DNA of 64,000 bases from Lingula anatina (lineage: Eukaryota; Brachiopoda; Lingulata; Lingulida; Lingulidae), in NCBI RefSeq assembly GCF_001039355.2, contig NW_019776035.1, positions 271,805 to 335,804 on the forward strand. The letters are read 5' to 3'. This document shows, piece after piece, positions 49,801 through 60,816 of this stretch. A program made the translations under genes and the position numbers. The notes below the pieces were generated by a model. The model was not told the DNA's origin. It saw only the letters and a program-made list of their open reading frames with translations, and made no database searches. Numbering within the stretch: position 1 is the stretch's first letter; every line of letters begins with the position of its first letter.

Positions 49801-52800
49801 TTTTTTTTTTTTTTTTTGCAAACACATTTGTTTAACAATCCCCACTTAATCATGGTCACTCAAAGGGAAATTCCTAGTTTGTCATCTGTTGCTGATGTGT
49901 GCCATTTTTAAAATTTTATTCTTATAGAATATTTTTTTTTCCTGTTGCATTGTTTGTCCTACAGTGTATTTTTGTATGTGATAGATGACAGTTCCCCTAA
50001 TTTTATTTCATTATTATTATAATTTTTATTTATTTTTTTCTTTTGAAAACTCTATCATCACAAATTGAGAGTTGTGAAATTGGTGCTAGGAAGTTCGTTT
50101 TCAGATACAGCAGCAAAGATATTGTATTCATAAAGAAGGAGCATTCATCTCCAATCTCCATTCCAGCATTGCCACATTTTCATTTTCATCTTACAGACTG
50201 TCTCAGATGACTTAACCGGAAACTGAAAGTTAAAAAAAATCAGTTCAGCTGACATCCATTGAACAAAATGGCTGAAGACTTTGAGAAGTTAGTGAAAAAG
50301 TTTCTAAAAGATGAAAAGTATTCCGAGTGCCGTGAACTCATCCTTGCTCCTCCTTACCAAAAACACATTCCTGCTGTTTCCTGGGATCTGATCCCTGCAT
50401 TTTCAACATGCCTCACAGCGGAGAATGCCCTCAAATTCCCACACCTCACAGAAATATGTGGAGACATCTTTGAACAGTTTGTCACCCTTGGGAACCCCAA
50501 AGAGCTTATGTTAGGATTCCTGGAACAAGCTGGTGCATTTATCGATGAAGTTCGCTATCTAACCCTCCTGAAACCTATACAGAAAGTTTTGCTAAAGCTG
50601 CCATCTAAGAGGCACAATTCATTGCAGATATCCCTGGAGACCCTTTACGGATATATTGGAGCTCTGAAAGAACCAGAAGATTATAAGTTAGAGAAAGAAG
50701 AGCGGAAGTTTTTGGAAAATGATCCAAAGGTCAGCCAAATCAACACGGCAGTAGATGCCTTAGTGGATTTTCTTAAACCATTCGTACATGATATATCAGT
50801 GGATGTTGTTAGGGAAAATAGCCTCGCCATCATGAATGAGAGGAAAGACCTGGTAATATATTTGATTAAGCTGCTGGAATTTCCGATGGTGTATTTGGAT
50901 TTGTCACATGATCCGAATGACGGGGACGCCAAGCGTTCCACCGGTCGTGTGATAGCCCAGCGCATCATCTCCATGATTTCCAAATTACAGCATGATTTTT
51001 ACAAAACCCTTAGCTGGATGCTGGCAGCACATTCTAAAGACAGTGTCAAAAAGATGAGAAAAGCAGGAAAATTATCATCGGGAGCTTTGGATGAGATCGA
51101 TGAAGTTGATGAATGGGAGAAAGAGCAACAAGCTCCCATTGTGGGAATGAGCTGTTTTGCTTACCTTCTTTTCTGTGAAAATGTTGGAATTGACAAGTTT
51201 CCATCTGTGTTTACACATCCATACGTCTTTGAGTCCAACATTGTCTTTATGTGTGTCATGATGCATAAAACACATTCCGTCGTTATAGAAAAGGGCGTGG
51301 CACTTGCAGAGACTCTTGTCAAGCGCATCCCAAAAGGAGAATGGGAACCAGAAATCCTGGAATCGAAAGATTTTGCCATCTTTGTTGACTATATAACCCG
51401 TGTGCTGATCAACTGCCCAGTGCAAGACCTTCGTAGCCGTGCTTTGAAACTGATCCCCATCATAGTCAGCAGGTTTAACGCCTATGGTCGGAGCCAGTGT
51501 CTTTTTCTGATGTTGAATAAAGCTGCACGCCCTGGCCATCAAGGATATATCATTCAACTGATCAAGGATGAAATTCATGCCAGCTTGCAGTCACCTTCAC
51601 CAAGCGAAGCCTTCTCTGCCCGAGCGCTGCAGAAATTCTACAACCTAGTATTTGCTTTCCCAGAAGAGGGCCCACACACTGACCTGCTCAGCCAATCGGA
51701 TCGAGTTATGGCCGTGCTGAATTTTTTCCGCTATCTCATTTTGCGTGATCCACCCCACATCAATGTCACCGGAATTTGGAATGTTGTTGACCAAATTGAA
51801 AAAGTCTACATAGCCCCCTTGCTCCATGGGTTCAAGATGTCCAAAAATCACATTGAGGCAGAACTGAAGATGATGCAGCAGGGACTGTACAATAGAAAAG
51901 TCCGTGATGACAAGGGGGCAGATGTCGGCATTGCCATTGCTGGGACACTCCTGCCAAGTATGCCAAAGTCTCAGAAGATGCAGGTGCTACAGGTTGGCTT
52001 AAACACCTTTGAAATGATGGGGATTGTCCTGGGAAGGGTCACCGATCTTCTGGCCACCTTGAAGAGAGGGGGCAGCCCAACTGGACTGACTCAAGTGACT
52101 GCTAAGACCAGTTCATTGGAAGTGACTGGAGGGACTAGGTCTGGTGAAACGACTCAAGAGACTGACACAACTGGAGTGGCTGGAGAGAAAGTGAGTCCAA
52201 CTGTAGAGGCTAGTCCTGATGAAGAGACTAGCTCAACTAAATAGGGATTAGATCCTGGTGGAAAGACAGGAGACAACTTTGCTGGAGTGAATGGATAGAC
52301 TTCTAGAACAACTGAGGACTAGTACCCTCTATCAGATGAATATTTTTCACGAGGTGTTCACAGATATTGCTCTGATTAATTCTGTGCTCAGCCTTTTTTT
52401 TTCACACACTTCAGAAATATTGTCAACACCTATGACAGAGAGTATACTGCATCATCTTCCCTTGAACAGGACAGAGAATAATTTTTTGTTTTGTTGCTTT
52501 AAGAGATGGGAGGTGGGAGAGATTGGGGTTAGGAGAAATTTCAATATGAATAGGCAGGAATTGATCAAATCAGAAATTCACAATATTTATCTTGTTAGCA
52601 CTGAAATAATTACCAAATAAATTGGAGGCAGGAATAGCTGAGAATTGAGGACAGTAATTTTTAATTGAAAAAAAAAATGATGAGTTGTAATAATGCATGT
52701 TATTTGCTATNCCACAGATATTTGAGCTGAAAATGTAATATCATTGCAGTATCTGTGAGAACTTTATCCAGACGTGGTCCTCTCCTTTGTACACCTGGTG

Positions 52801-53765
52801 GCAGCACAGGAGAACAAAGGTACACACAGAAAGCAAGTCTTGTAATTATGATATTTTTGTTTGGAAAGGTGTCAAATTTGTAATTCCTTCTTAGGAATAC
52901 TGCATCCACTTTTGACCTGCATCAATGCCTTTAGTTTTAAAGTTTGTTGAAACAATTTAAATGGTTTCTCTGAAAATGGTTTATGTAAAAGTCATACCTT
53001 TTCCCTTTAATCTACTTCAAATGATGTTGAAACATTACTACCAAAATCATTTAAATTTTTTTCTCAAGAAGAAAGGAACATTTATTCATAACAGCCTCAA
53101 ATATTTTCTTGTGATTTTTCAGCAATTGGGAAGAGCCCCCATCTGGGGACAGCGAGGAGGATTATGAATATGAGATCAAGAAAAGAATTTTAAATGCTTC
53201 ACTGAGATATGTCCATGACCACGGATGGACAATCACAACTCTTTCCAAAGGTATGGGCCAAAAACCTTAATTTAATTTGGGTCACACAAGCAAAATCATA
53301 TCACTAAACAAGTAACTTTTTTCACCTCTAGTAACTATTAATTAAAATTGATATTAAAGAAATTAGATTATTTAATCATATCATTATTTAATGGTAAAAG
53401 AGAAATGAACCTCATTTTTATGTTGATTTTGGAGAATTTTATCTCATTACTATAAGCCTATACTGTCTCTTTGTAAAAAGTATCAGACCTATGCGAATGC
53501 AAGTTTTAATATTTTTTAGCCATTACATGTCATACGTACATGTCATGACCTCTACTGTAAAGAAAAGTTTAATAGTTATATATTCAGTGTAAAAGTTAAG
53601 CATCGGTGATCTTTTAAATATTTTTTTAGTTTGTTTAGTTTAATGATGCTTAGCATAACAGTGCATTGTTTAGCTCTGATGAATAAGCAGTGCAGTGCCT
53701 CACACATGCATGCAAGCATACATGAGCACACATTCATACGCAAACAAATGCACGTGTGCACATAA

Positions 53766-53798
<33 letters not shown>

Positions 53799-56700
53799 TA
53801 TAATATGTAATATGTACATTTTCCTTTGGTAAATCCTCCCCAGGTGCTGAAAGTGAGGGATATCCCTCTGTGGCTCATGGCATGTTCCCCAGGGGTGGCG
53901 CAGAACTCGTACATCACTTATATGCTACGTGGAATGCTCAGTTGGCTGCCACACTCAGACAGGAAGTCGAGGCCAGTCAGCAGCTAGAGAGTGAGAGGAC
54001 ACAACAACAGGATGGGTCAGAAAGGCTGCAAGAGGAGCCTGCAGATGGAGACAGGTATTTAGCTTTAGTTTTTAAAAAACTTTTCCGTTTTCCACCTAAT
54101 GTTGGCCACCAGTATGAGCACTGCTGCCTGATGTATTTGTCTTGGCATGGATATCTAGTCCAGAGGTCTGTTGGTATTACACTGTGTGGATTTTGTTTAT
54201 CCTAGAAAAAAAGGGGTCCATCATCTGGGACTGAATCCAGATAAGCATCCAAGGTCCTTAGAAACACCTCAGTTTCACAAACTGTAAGTAGTATTTTACT
54301 GACTGTGACTAGACTCATCTGTCTTTTATTCATTTAGGTACTAGGACGTTTCTCACGTTGACCCAACATGTGCAATATACATACATGAGAGAAACAGTGT
54401 TTCAGTGTTTCATTACTACACCAGTATAAGATTGGTCAAACCAAGACCTTGGATAAAAACAACACTTGGTTTACTTGGCCAAATATATAGTGGCTGATTG
54501 ATTCTGCTACCTATAAACTTTTTCTCATCAGATTGGACATAATTTATTGGTTCTTCCATGAGGTACATTCATTGCCCAACTGACTCATGAAGAAAAGCAC
54601 ATCCCAGATCATTGAACATGTCTAAAGAAAGAATGCAAATGATGAGAGATATCCATTGCTCACCTGATGTATTCTAATTCCTGTTTTCCAGGAAGAAAAG
54701 CACCACAGAGTTTATTAGTAATGCTGTGGAGACAAGGCTTAGGATGATTATACCTTACATGGACAAGTGGCCACAGGTGAGAGAATACTCAAGGAGAATT
54801 ACATTTCTGAGAACTGTATTTTACAGTAAATTTCTACTGATCACTTTCCCTTTTATCACCAAGGCATACCCTATCCACAACTGTTGAGAAAATCAAAAAC
54901 TCAGTTTCCAATTTTATTGTTAGGAGTTATCTTGGTATCATTAGGTTTAGCCAGATAACAAAATAGTCATTTTAGCAGCAAAGTATAGTCTTGTTGCTTT
55001 AAGGACTTCTGCTTCTTATTTTATTATTATTATATTATTATTTTAAGGCTGTCACAGATTCAAGTGAAATCTTTCATTATTTAAACATTAAAGGTAATAA
55101 TTTCAGTACTATTTATTATATTTGTAGGCCATGGCAATCCTGGCGCTCCCTCAGAATGCTCCGGAGGCAATGAAGAATCTCCTCAACCTCACAGATGACA
55201 TATGGTACTATGCAGGAGACAGATCAGCAGATGTAGGTTATAAGAAAAAAATTCTTTTTTTTTTTACACAGAGTTTTAGAGAAAAGTAGAAACTAACTAT
55301 CAGACATAAGCCTTTTCCACAGAAATGCAAAATTCCACATTTTTTAATTCAATTCTGATGGTTCTTGAGATTCATCAAGAACTGCAATAAAATGATAAAT
55401 GTTCAGAGTTTTTTTAAACCTAAGCTCATGTCTAAAATGGTAAACTTCTTTATATCTAGTAACAGCAAAGGGCAGTGACATGCTAATGGTATAACTCAGT
55501 TACCAGCACTCTCTGAAACTTTGGGGTCTTTATGTTTATATGGCCAGGGGTTGAAAATTAAAGTAATGTGGCACACCTCTTTGCCAGGCCATCCTTTTCC
55601 ACAGACCAGCCTTAAAATAAGTGTGAGAAAACTTGCAAGAAGGCATGTGCCACACATGTCTGCCTCAAATAAGACATTGACATGTTTTATGGACTTTGAT
55701 AATGGAAGTTTCAGAAGTGGGAAAATATAGATACTATGAGCATAAACATCTTATGACAAGACCATCTTATGACAAGTTACTATTATGACATGTTCACGAC
55801 ATGACTATTAATATGCTGATATTAACATTCCTGGAGGTCCATGTTACTTTGTAACTATATTTAATTCCACATTAAGGAAAGTAAGGGGTGTCAGTTTTTT
55901 TTCCAGTCATAGTTTCTCATGATGTGAACAAAACTGTAAATTACCCTGTGTGGGAAAAATTTTTTGAATTCACCACTCCTGTTTGTGTTCCAGTTTAACT
56001 GGTATACCAAAAGACTGGCTTTAGCAGGTGTGTACAAGAGCACAGAGTTGTGTATGATACAGGACAAGTCTGTGGACTACACTGACACATGGGACTTCTT
56101 GGACAGGAGGCTGGAGGACCTCAAACAGGCAGGGAAACTGGCTAGAAAGGTGGGTGAGCTATGTCATCTTGCAAAGTTGGGATATCAAGATNTCACAGAT
56201 ATTTGAGCTGAAAATGTAATATCATTGCAGTATCTGTAAGAACTTTATCCAGACGTGGTCCTCTCCTTTGTACACCAGGTGGCAGCACAGGAGAACAAAG
56301 GTACACACAGAAAGCAAGTCTTGTAATTATGATATTTTTGTTTGTTATTGAAAGGTGTCAAATTTGTAATTCCTTCTTAGGAATACTGCATCCACTTTTG
56401 ACCTGCATCAATGCCTTTAGTTTTAAAGTTTGTTGAAACAATTTAAATGGTTTCTCTGAAAATGGTTAATGTAAAAGTCATACCTTTTTCCTTTAACCTA
56501 CTTCAATTGATGTTGAAACATTACTACCAAAATCATTTAAATTTTTTTCTCAAGAAGAAAGGAACATTTATTCATAACAGCCTCAAATATTTTCTTGTGA
56601 TTTTTCAGCAATTGGGAAGAGCCCCCATCAAGGGACAGCGAGGAGGATTATGAATATGAGATCAAGAAAAGAATTTTAAATGCTTCACTGAGATATGTCC

Positions 56701-59700
56701 ATGACCACGGATGGACAATCACAACTCTTTCCAAAGGTATGAGCCAAAAACCTGAATTTAATTTGGGCCACACAAGCAAAATTATATCACTAAACAAGAA
56801 ACTTTTTTAACCTCTAGTAACTATTAATTAAATTGATATTAAAGAAATTAGATTATTTCATCATATCATTATTTAATGGTAACAAAGAAATGAACCTCAT
56901 TTTTATGTTGATTTTTGAGAATTTTATCTACTGTAAGCCTATACTGTCTCTTTGTAAAAAGTATCAGACCTATGTGAATGCAAGCTTTAATATTTTTTAG
57001 CCATTACATGTCATATGTACATGTCATAACCTCTACTGTAAAGAAAAGTGATTGCACTTGTTTTAATTGGTATTCAGTTTAATAGTTATGTATTCAGTGT
57101 AAAAGTTAAGCATCGGTGATCTTTTAAATATTTTTTTAGTTTGTTTAGTTTAATGATGCTTAGCATAACAGTGCATTGTTTAGCTCTGATGAATGAGCAG
57201 TGCAGTGCCTCACACATGCATGCAAGCATACATGAGCACACATTCATATGCAAACAAACGCACACACACACACATGATATATTATATGTACGTTTTCCTG
57301 TGGTAAATCCTCCCCAGGTGCTGAAAGTGAGGGATATCCCTCCATAGCTCACGGCATGTTCCCCAGGGGTGGCGCAGAACTCGTACATCACTTATATGCT
57401 ACGTGGAATGCTCAGTTGGCTGCCACACTGAGACAGGAGGTCGTGGCCAGTCAGCAGCTAGAGAGTGAGAGGACACGACAACAGGATGGGGCGGAAAGGC
57501 TGCAAGAGGAGCCTGCAGATGGAGACAGGTATTTAGCTGTTGTTTTAAAAAAACCTTTTCCGTTTACCACCTAATGTTGGCCACCAGCATGAGCACTGCT
57601 GCCTGATGTATTTGTCTTGGCATGGATATCTAGTCCAGAGGTCTGTTGGTATTACACTGTGTGGATTTTGTTTATCCTAGAAAAAAAGGGGTCCATCATC
57701 TGGGACTGAACCCAGATAAGCATCCAAGGTCCTTAGAAACACCTCAGTTTCACAAACTGTAAGTAGTATTATACTGACTGTGACTAGACTCATCTGTCTT
57801 TTATTCATTTAGGTACTAGGACGTTTCTCACGTTGACCCAACATGTGCAATATACATACATGAGAGAAACTGTTTCTGATCAGTGTTTCAATACCACTCC
57901 AGTATAAGATTGGTTAAACCAAGATCCTGAGTATGAACAACACTTGGTTTACTTGGCCAAATATATAGTGGCTGATTGATTCTGCTACCTATAAACTTTT
58001 TCTCATCAGATTGGACATAATTTATTGGTTCTTCCATGAGGTACATTCATTGCCCAACTGACTCATGAAGAAAAGCACATCCCAGATTATTGAACATGTC
58101 TAAAGAAAGACTAGAATGATGAGAGATATCCATTGCTCACCTGATGCATTCTAATTCCTGTTTTCCAGGAAGAAAAGCACCACAGAGTTTATTAGTAATG
58201 CTGTGGAGACAAGGCTTAGGATGATTATACCTTACATGGACAAGTGGCCACAGGTGAGAGCATACTCAATGAGAATACCATTTCTGAGTACTGTATTTTA
58301 CAGTAAATTTATACTGATCCTTTATTTCTGAGTACTGTATTTTACAGTAAATTTATACTGATCCTTTTATCATCATGGCATACGGCAACTGTTGAGAAAA
58401 TCAAAAACTCATTTTCTAATTTTACTGTTAGAAGTTATCTTGGTATTATTAGGTTTAGCCAGATAACAAAATAGTCATTTTAGCAGCAAAGTAATAGTCT
58501 TGTTGCTTTAAGGACTTCTGCTTCATTATTATTTTAAGGCAGTCACAGATTCAAGCAGTGAAATCCTCTCATTATTTAAACATTAAAGGTAATAATTTCA
58601 GTACTATTTATTATATTTGTAGGCCATGGCAATCCTGGCTCTCCCTCAGAATGCTCCGGAGGCAATGAAGAATCTCCTCAACCTCACAGATGACATATGG
58701 TACTACGCAGGAGACAGATCAGCAGATGTAGGTTATAAGAAAAAAATTCTTTTTTTTTTACACAAAGTTTTAGAGAAAAGTAGAAACTAACTATCAGACA
58801 TAAGCCTTTTCCACAGAAATGCAAAATTCCACATTTTTTAATTCAATTCTGATGGTTCTTGAGATTCATCAAGAACTGCAATAAAATGATAAATGTTCAG
58901 AGCTCATGTCTAAAATGGTAAACTTCTTTATATCTAGTAACAGCAAAGGGCAGTGACATGCTGATGGTATAACTCAGTTACCAGCACTCTCTGAAACTTT
59001 GGGGTCTTTATGTTTATATGGCCAGGGGTTGAAAATTAAAGTAATGTGGCATACCTCTTTGCCAGGCCATCCTTTTCCACAGACCAGCCTTAAAATAAGT
59101 GTGAGAAAACTTGCAAGAAGGCATGTGCCACACATGTCTGCCTCAAATAAGACATTGACATGTTTTATGGACTTTGATAATGGAAGTTTCATAAGTGGGA
59201 AAATATAGATACTATGAGCATAAACATCTTATGACAAGACCATCTTATGACAAGTTACTATTATGACATGTTCACGACATGACTATTAATATGCTGATAT
59301 TAACATTCCTGGAGGTCCATGTTACTTTGTAACTTTATTTAATTCCACATTAAGGAAAGTTATTGTAAGGGGTGTCAGTTTTTTTTCCAGTCATAGTTTC
59401 TCATGATGTGAACAAAACTGTAAATTACCCTGTGTGGGAAAAATTTTTTGAATTCACCACTCCTGTTTGTGTTCCAGTTTAACTGGTATACCAAAAGACT
59501 GGCTTTAGCAGGTGTGTACAAGAGCACAGAGTTGTGTATGATACAGGACAAGTCTGTGGACTACACTGACACATGGGACTTCCTAGACAGGAGGCTGGAG
59601 GACCTCAAACAGGCAGGGAAACTGGCTAGAAAGGTGGGTGAGCTATGTCATCTTGCAAAGTTGGGATATCAAGATTTTTTTTTTTTTTTTTTTTTTGACG

Positions 59701-60028
59701 TCTGCACATTTTTGTGATATCTTTGGAGAATTTGCACTCATTATTTATTATTATGAAAGATAGAGGGCACCACTACTGAGTAGTCAGTTGCCCACCATGC
59801 ATTATTGCTCTAGATCTGATTTTTATCAGATGTTTATGTTGAAACACTCACTGCAGGAGAGAGGATCTAATTCAGTCATGAATGTTTACAGATAATCTAG
59901 TTTCATTCTACCCCAACTACACTTTTTAAAGTATTTGTGTTAAATTGGTAGTTTTAGTTGGTATGTTTTAGAATTTTTAAGTTTTAAACTCTATATTTTA
60001 CATTAATTGGCATATAACCTTAAAGGGC

Positions 60029-60073
<45 letters not shown>

Positions 60074-60816
60074 TGCTGCGGTAGTAGTAGTAGTAGCAGT
60101 AGTGGGCAGAAGTGGTAGTAGTAGTATTTGTGTTATATTTATATTATATATTAAATGTTACTAGGTCACAGAGGGAGGGCAGGTGGCAGGGGAAAGTTTC
60201 TGGGGACTGACACAGCTGGTGAGTAGGAGGTTTATCTTTGGTTTACTGATGGTTTACTGTAGTTTACTGGTTTGTAATGGGACAGATTTGTAAACATTAA
60301 AAAAGTATAAGAAAATAAGAATTACTTGTTGCAGCTGTAAAGTCAGTGAATCCAATAGTTTCTGATAAAAAAACTAATTTCCCTTTTGTCTCAGTAGAAA
60401 GAAGTTGTGCAGATTTATTAAAAATATTATTGAATGCTGTTTGTTGTTATCTCCTCTCAGTCATTAAAATTAAAAAAAAAAGAAATGGAAAAAATGCCTT
60501 TCAGCCACACCATGATTTGACCACAGTACAGTCTGCTTAACCACAACCTTGTCTATTGCAATAAAGGAAGTGAATCTAGGTTTATTGGAACTTTTGATAT
60601 TTGAAAACAAATTTACTTTTTGGAGAATTTGCTATCTGAAAGAAAGGTTTGGCGTTTGTGATGAATAAACAGACATACAAACAGACAGACAAATAATTAA
60701 AGAATGAAGCCCTGATGCAAGGACTTTACCTTCACCTAACAGTTAACTTGTTTATTATTTTTTTCTTCTCCTTTCAGGCATGTAACTTGGCTGGCATGAA
60801 CTCTTACAAAAGATAA
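46469..60816 (+). CDS. COQ9: COQ9, mitochondrial coenzyme Q biosynthesis protein, 9 exons
   Basis: COQ9 is a lipid-binding, TetR-fold protein of the mitochondrial matrix face that presents CoQ intermediates to the hydroxylase COQ7. One copy of each exon gives 55+70+128+211+85+105+156+54+39 = 903 nt, 300 aa with all phases consistent; human COQ9 is 318 aa. Landmarks are an Arg-rich presequence, [93 protein letters not shown] and an amphipathic C-terminus GESFWGLTQLACNLAGM. The stop is at 60814-60816. Exons 2-7 are assembled twice. The intronless GLMN gene (also twice) occupies intron 1. Confidence 0.92.
47349..49325 (+). CDS. GLMN: glomulin, intronless, copy 1
   Basis: Glomulin binds the RBX1 RING domain and blocks E2 recruitment, restraining cullin-RING ubiquitin ligases; it was also described as an FKBP-associated protein. 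The 658-aa ORF starts at ATG 47349 in a good context (AAAATGGCT). An upstream in-frame TTG at 47340 is not a likely start. Helical-repeat landmarks shared with vertebrate glomulin are GNPKELMLGFLEQAG, NVGIDKFPSVFTHPYVF, HTDLLSQSDRVMAVLNFFRY, MSKNHIEAELK and VLQVGLNTFEMMGIVLGRV. Human GLMN is 594 aa. The extra length is mainly a Thr/Ser/Glu-rich tail after about residue 595. The whole CDS is one exon, while the human gene has many. A splice acceptor (TCATCTTACAG, exon from 47278) precedes the ATG, so a 5'UTR intron is likely. Confidence 0.92.
   Translation: MAEDFEKLVKKFLKDEKYSECRELILAPPYQKHIPAVSWDLIPAFSTCLTAENALKFPHLTEICGDIFEQFVTLGNPKELMLGFLEQAGAFIDEVRYLTLLKPIQKVLLKLPSKRHNSLQISLETLYGYIGALKEPEDYKLEKEERKFLENDPKVSQINTAVDALVDFLKPFVHDISVDVVRENSLAIINERKDLVIYLIKLLEFPMVYLDLSHDPNDGDAKRSTGRVIAQRIISMISKLQHDFYKTLSWMLAAHSKDSVKKMRKAGKLSSGALDEIDEVDEWEKEQQAPIVGMSCFAYLLFCENVGIDKFPSVFTHPYVFESNIVFMCVMMHKTHSVVIEKGVALAETLVKRIPKGEWEPEILESKDFAIFVDYITRVLINCPVQDLRSRALKLIPIIVSRFNAYGRSQCLFLMLNKAARPGHQGYIIQLIKDEIHANLQSPSPSEAFSARALQKFYNLVFAFPEEGPHTDLLSQSDRVMAVLNFFRYLILRDPSHVNVTGIWNVVDQIEKVYIAPLLHGFKMSKNHIEAELKMMQQGLYNRKVRDDKGADVGIAIAGTLLPSMPKSQKMQVLQVGLNTFEMMGIVLGRVTDLLATLKRGGSPTGLTQVTAKTSSLEVTGGTRSGETTQETDTTGVAGEKVSPTVEASPDEETSSTK
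50268..52244 (+). CDS. GLMN: glomulin, intronless, copy 2
   Basis: Same length (658 aa) and start context as copy 1, with the same upstream acceptor (exon from 50197). I count four residue changes against copy 1: AIMNERKD for AIINERKD, HASLQS for HANLQS, and DPPHIN for DPSHVN (two changes). All are compatible with function. The 3' end has AATAAA at 52616-52621, where copy 1 reads AACAAA. The sequence ends at a single n (52711), after which COQ9 exon 2 sequence starts. It is probably the second allele of the same gene. Confidence 0.9.
   Translation: MAEDFEKLVKKFLKDEKYSECRELILAPPYQKHIPAVSWDLIPAFSTCLTAENALKFPHLTEICGDIFEQFVTLGNPKELMLGFLEQAGAFIDEVRYLTLLKPIQKVLLKLPSKRHNSLQISLETLYGYIGALKEPEDYKLEKEERKFLENDPKVSQINTAVDALVDFLKPFVHDISVDVVRENSLAIMNERKDLVIYLIKLLEFPMVYLDLSHDPNDGDAKRSTGRVIAQRIISMISKLQHDFYKTLSWMLAAHSKDSVKKMRKAGKLSSGALDEIDEVDEWEKEQQAPIVGMSCFAYLLFCENVGIDKFPSVFTHPYVFESNIVFMCVMMHKTHSVVIEKGVALAETLVKRIPKGEWEPEILESKDFAIFVDYITRVLINCPVQDLRSRALKLIPIIVSRFNAYGRSQCLFLMLNKAARPGHQGYIIQLIKDEIHASLQSPSPSEAFSARALQKFYNLVFAFPEEGPHTDLLSQSDRVMAVLNFFRYLILRDPPHINVTGIWNVVDQIEKVYIAPLLHGFKMSKNHIEAELKMMQQGLYNRKVRDDKGADVGIAIAGTLLPSMPKSQKMQVLQVGLNTFEMMGIVLGRVTDLLATLKRGGSPTGLTQVTAKTSSLEVTGGTRSGETTQETDTTGVAGEKVSPTVEASPDEETSSTK
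52616..52621 (+). terminator. GLMN copy 2 polyadenylation signal
   Basis: AATAAA about 370 bases after the GLMN copy 2 stop, followed some 46 bases later by a run of ten A. The same place in copy 1 is changed to AACAAA. Confidence 0.5.
52750..56149 (+). CDS. COQ9: COQ9 exons 2-7, first copy
   Basis: Exons: 52750-52819 (2, VSVRTLSRRGPLLCTPGGST), 53123-53250 (3, NWEEPPSGDSEEDYEYEIKK), 53844-54054 (4), 54692-54776 (5, [15 protein letters not shown]), 55128-55232 (6, [15 protein letters not shown]) and 55994-56149 (7, FNWYTKRLALAGVYKSTEL). All have canonical AG/GT borders and interlocking phases. Exon 4 carries the conserved [17 protein letters not shown], then a Gln/Glu-rich linker (TLRQEVEASQQLESERTQQQ). 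This copy lacks exons 8-9 directly after it. Confidence 0.9.
56231..59633 (+). CDS. COQ9: COQ9 exons 2-7, second copy
   Basis: Exons: 56231-56300 (2), 56609-56736 (3), 57318-57528 (4), 58169-58253 (5), 58623-58727 (6) and 59478-59633 (7), identical in length to the first copy. Residue changes: PPSRDS for PPSGDS, YPSIAH for YPSVAH, QEVVAS for QEVEAS, ERTRQQDGAERL for ERTQQQDGSERL. All splice sites are intact, and this copy runs on without a gap to exons 8-9. It is probably the second allele. Confidence 0.88.
60029..60126. repeat. (TTA)n followed by (GTA)n microsatellites
   Basis: A TTA run (60029-60073) and a purer GTA/GCA run (60081-60126) lie in COQ9 intron 7, ending 40 bases before the exon 8 acceptor. 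Confidence 0.9.
60165..60816 (+). CDS. COQ9: COQ9 exons 8-9: C-terminal amphipathic helix
   Basis: Exon 8 is 60165-60218 (VTEGGQVAGESFWGLTQL, donor GTGAGT). Exon 9 coding is 60778-60816 (ACNLAGMNSYKR, stop TAA). Together they match the end of vertebrate COQ9, whose last helix contacts membrane lipids. Both are single copy and follow the second exon 7 in phase 0. Confidence 0.9.

Larger units (their letters stand above)
46880..52710. repeat. tandem pair D: GLMN unit present twice
   Basis: Copies are about 46880-49794 and 49796-52710, joined by one n at 49795 at a poly-T tract and ended by another n at 52711. The coding parts differ by few substitutions, the flanks by short indels. This is probably allelic. 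Both ORFs are open, so a recent true duplication is also possible. Confidence 0.88.
46524..52749 (+). other. COQ9 intron 1, host of GLMN
   Basis: The intron runs from donor GTAAGA to acceptor CATTGCAG at 52749 as assembled. It contains CT/poly-T tracts (46855-46903), the two GLMN copies and single-n joins at 49795 and 52711. An allele without duplication would have about 3.3 kb here. Confidence 0.7.
52712..59680. repeat. tandem pair E: COQ9 exons 2-7 present twice
   Basis: Copies 52712-56191 and 56193-59680, joined by one n at 56192. The first copy stops at ...GATATCAAGAT, exactly where the second runs into a 20-base poly-T. Exons 2-7 total 755 nt, so splicing exon 7 to the second exon 2 would shift frame. 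Intron differences include CA-repeat length and a duplicated CTGAGTACTGTATTTTACAG segment near 58285-58340. Confidence 0.9.
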
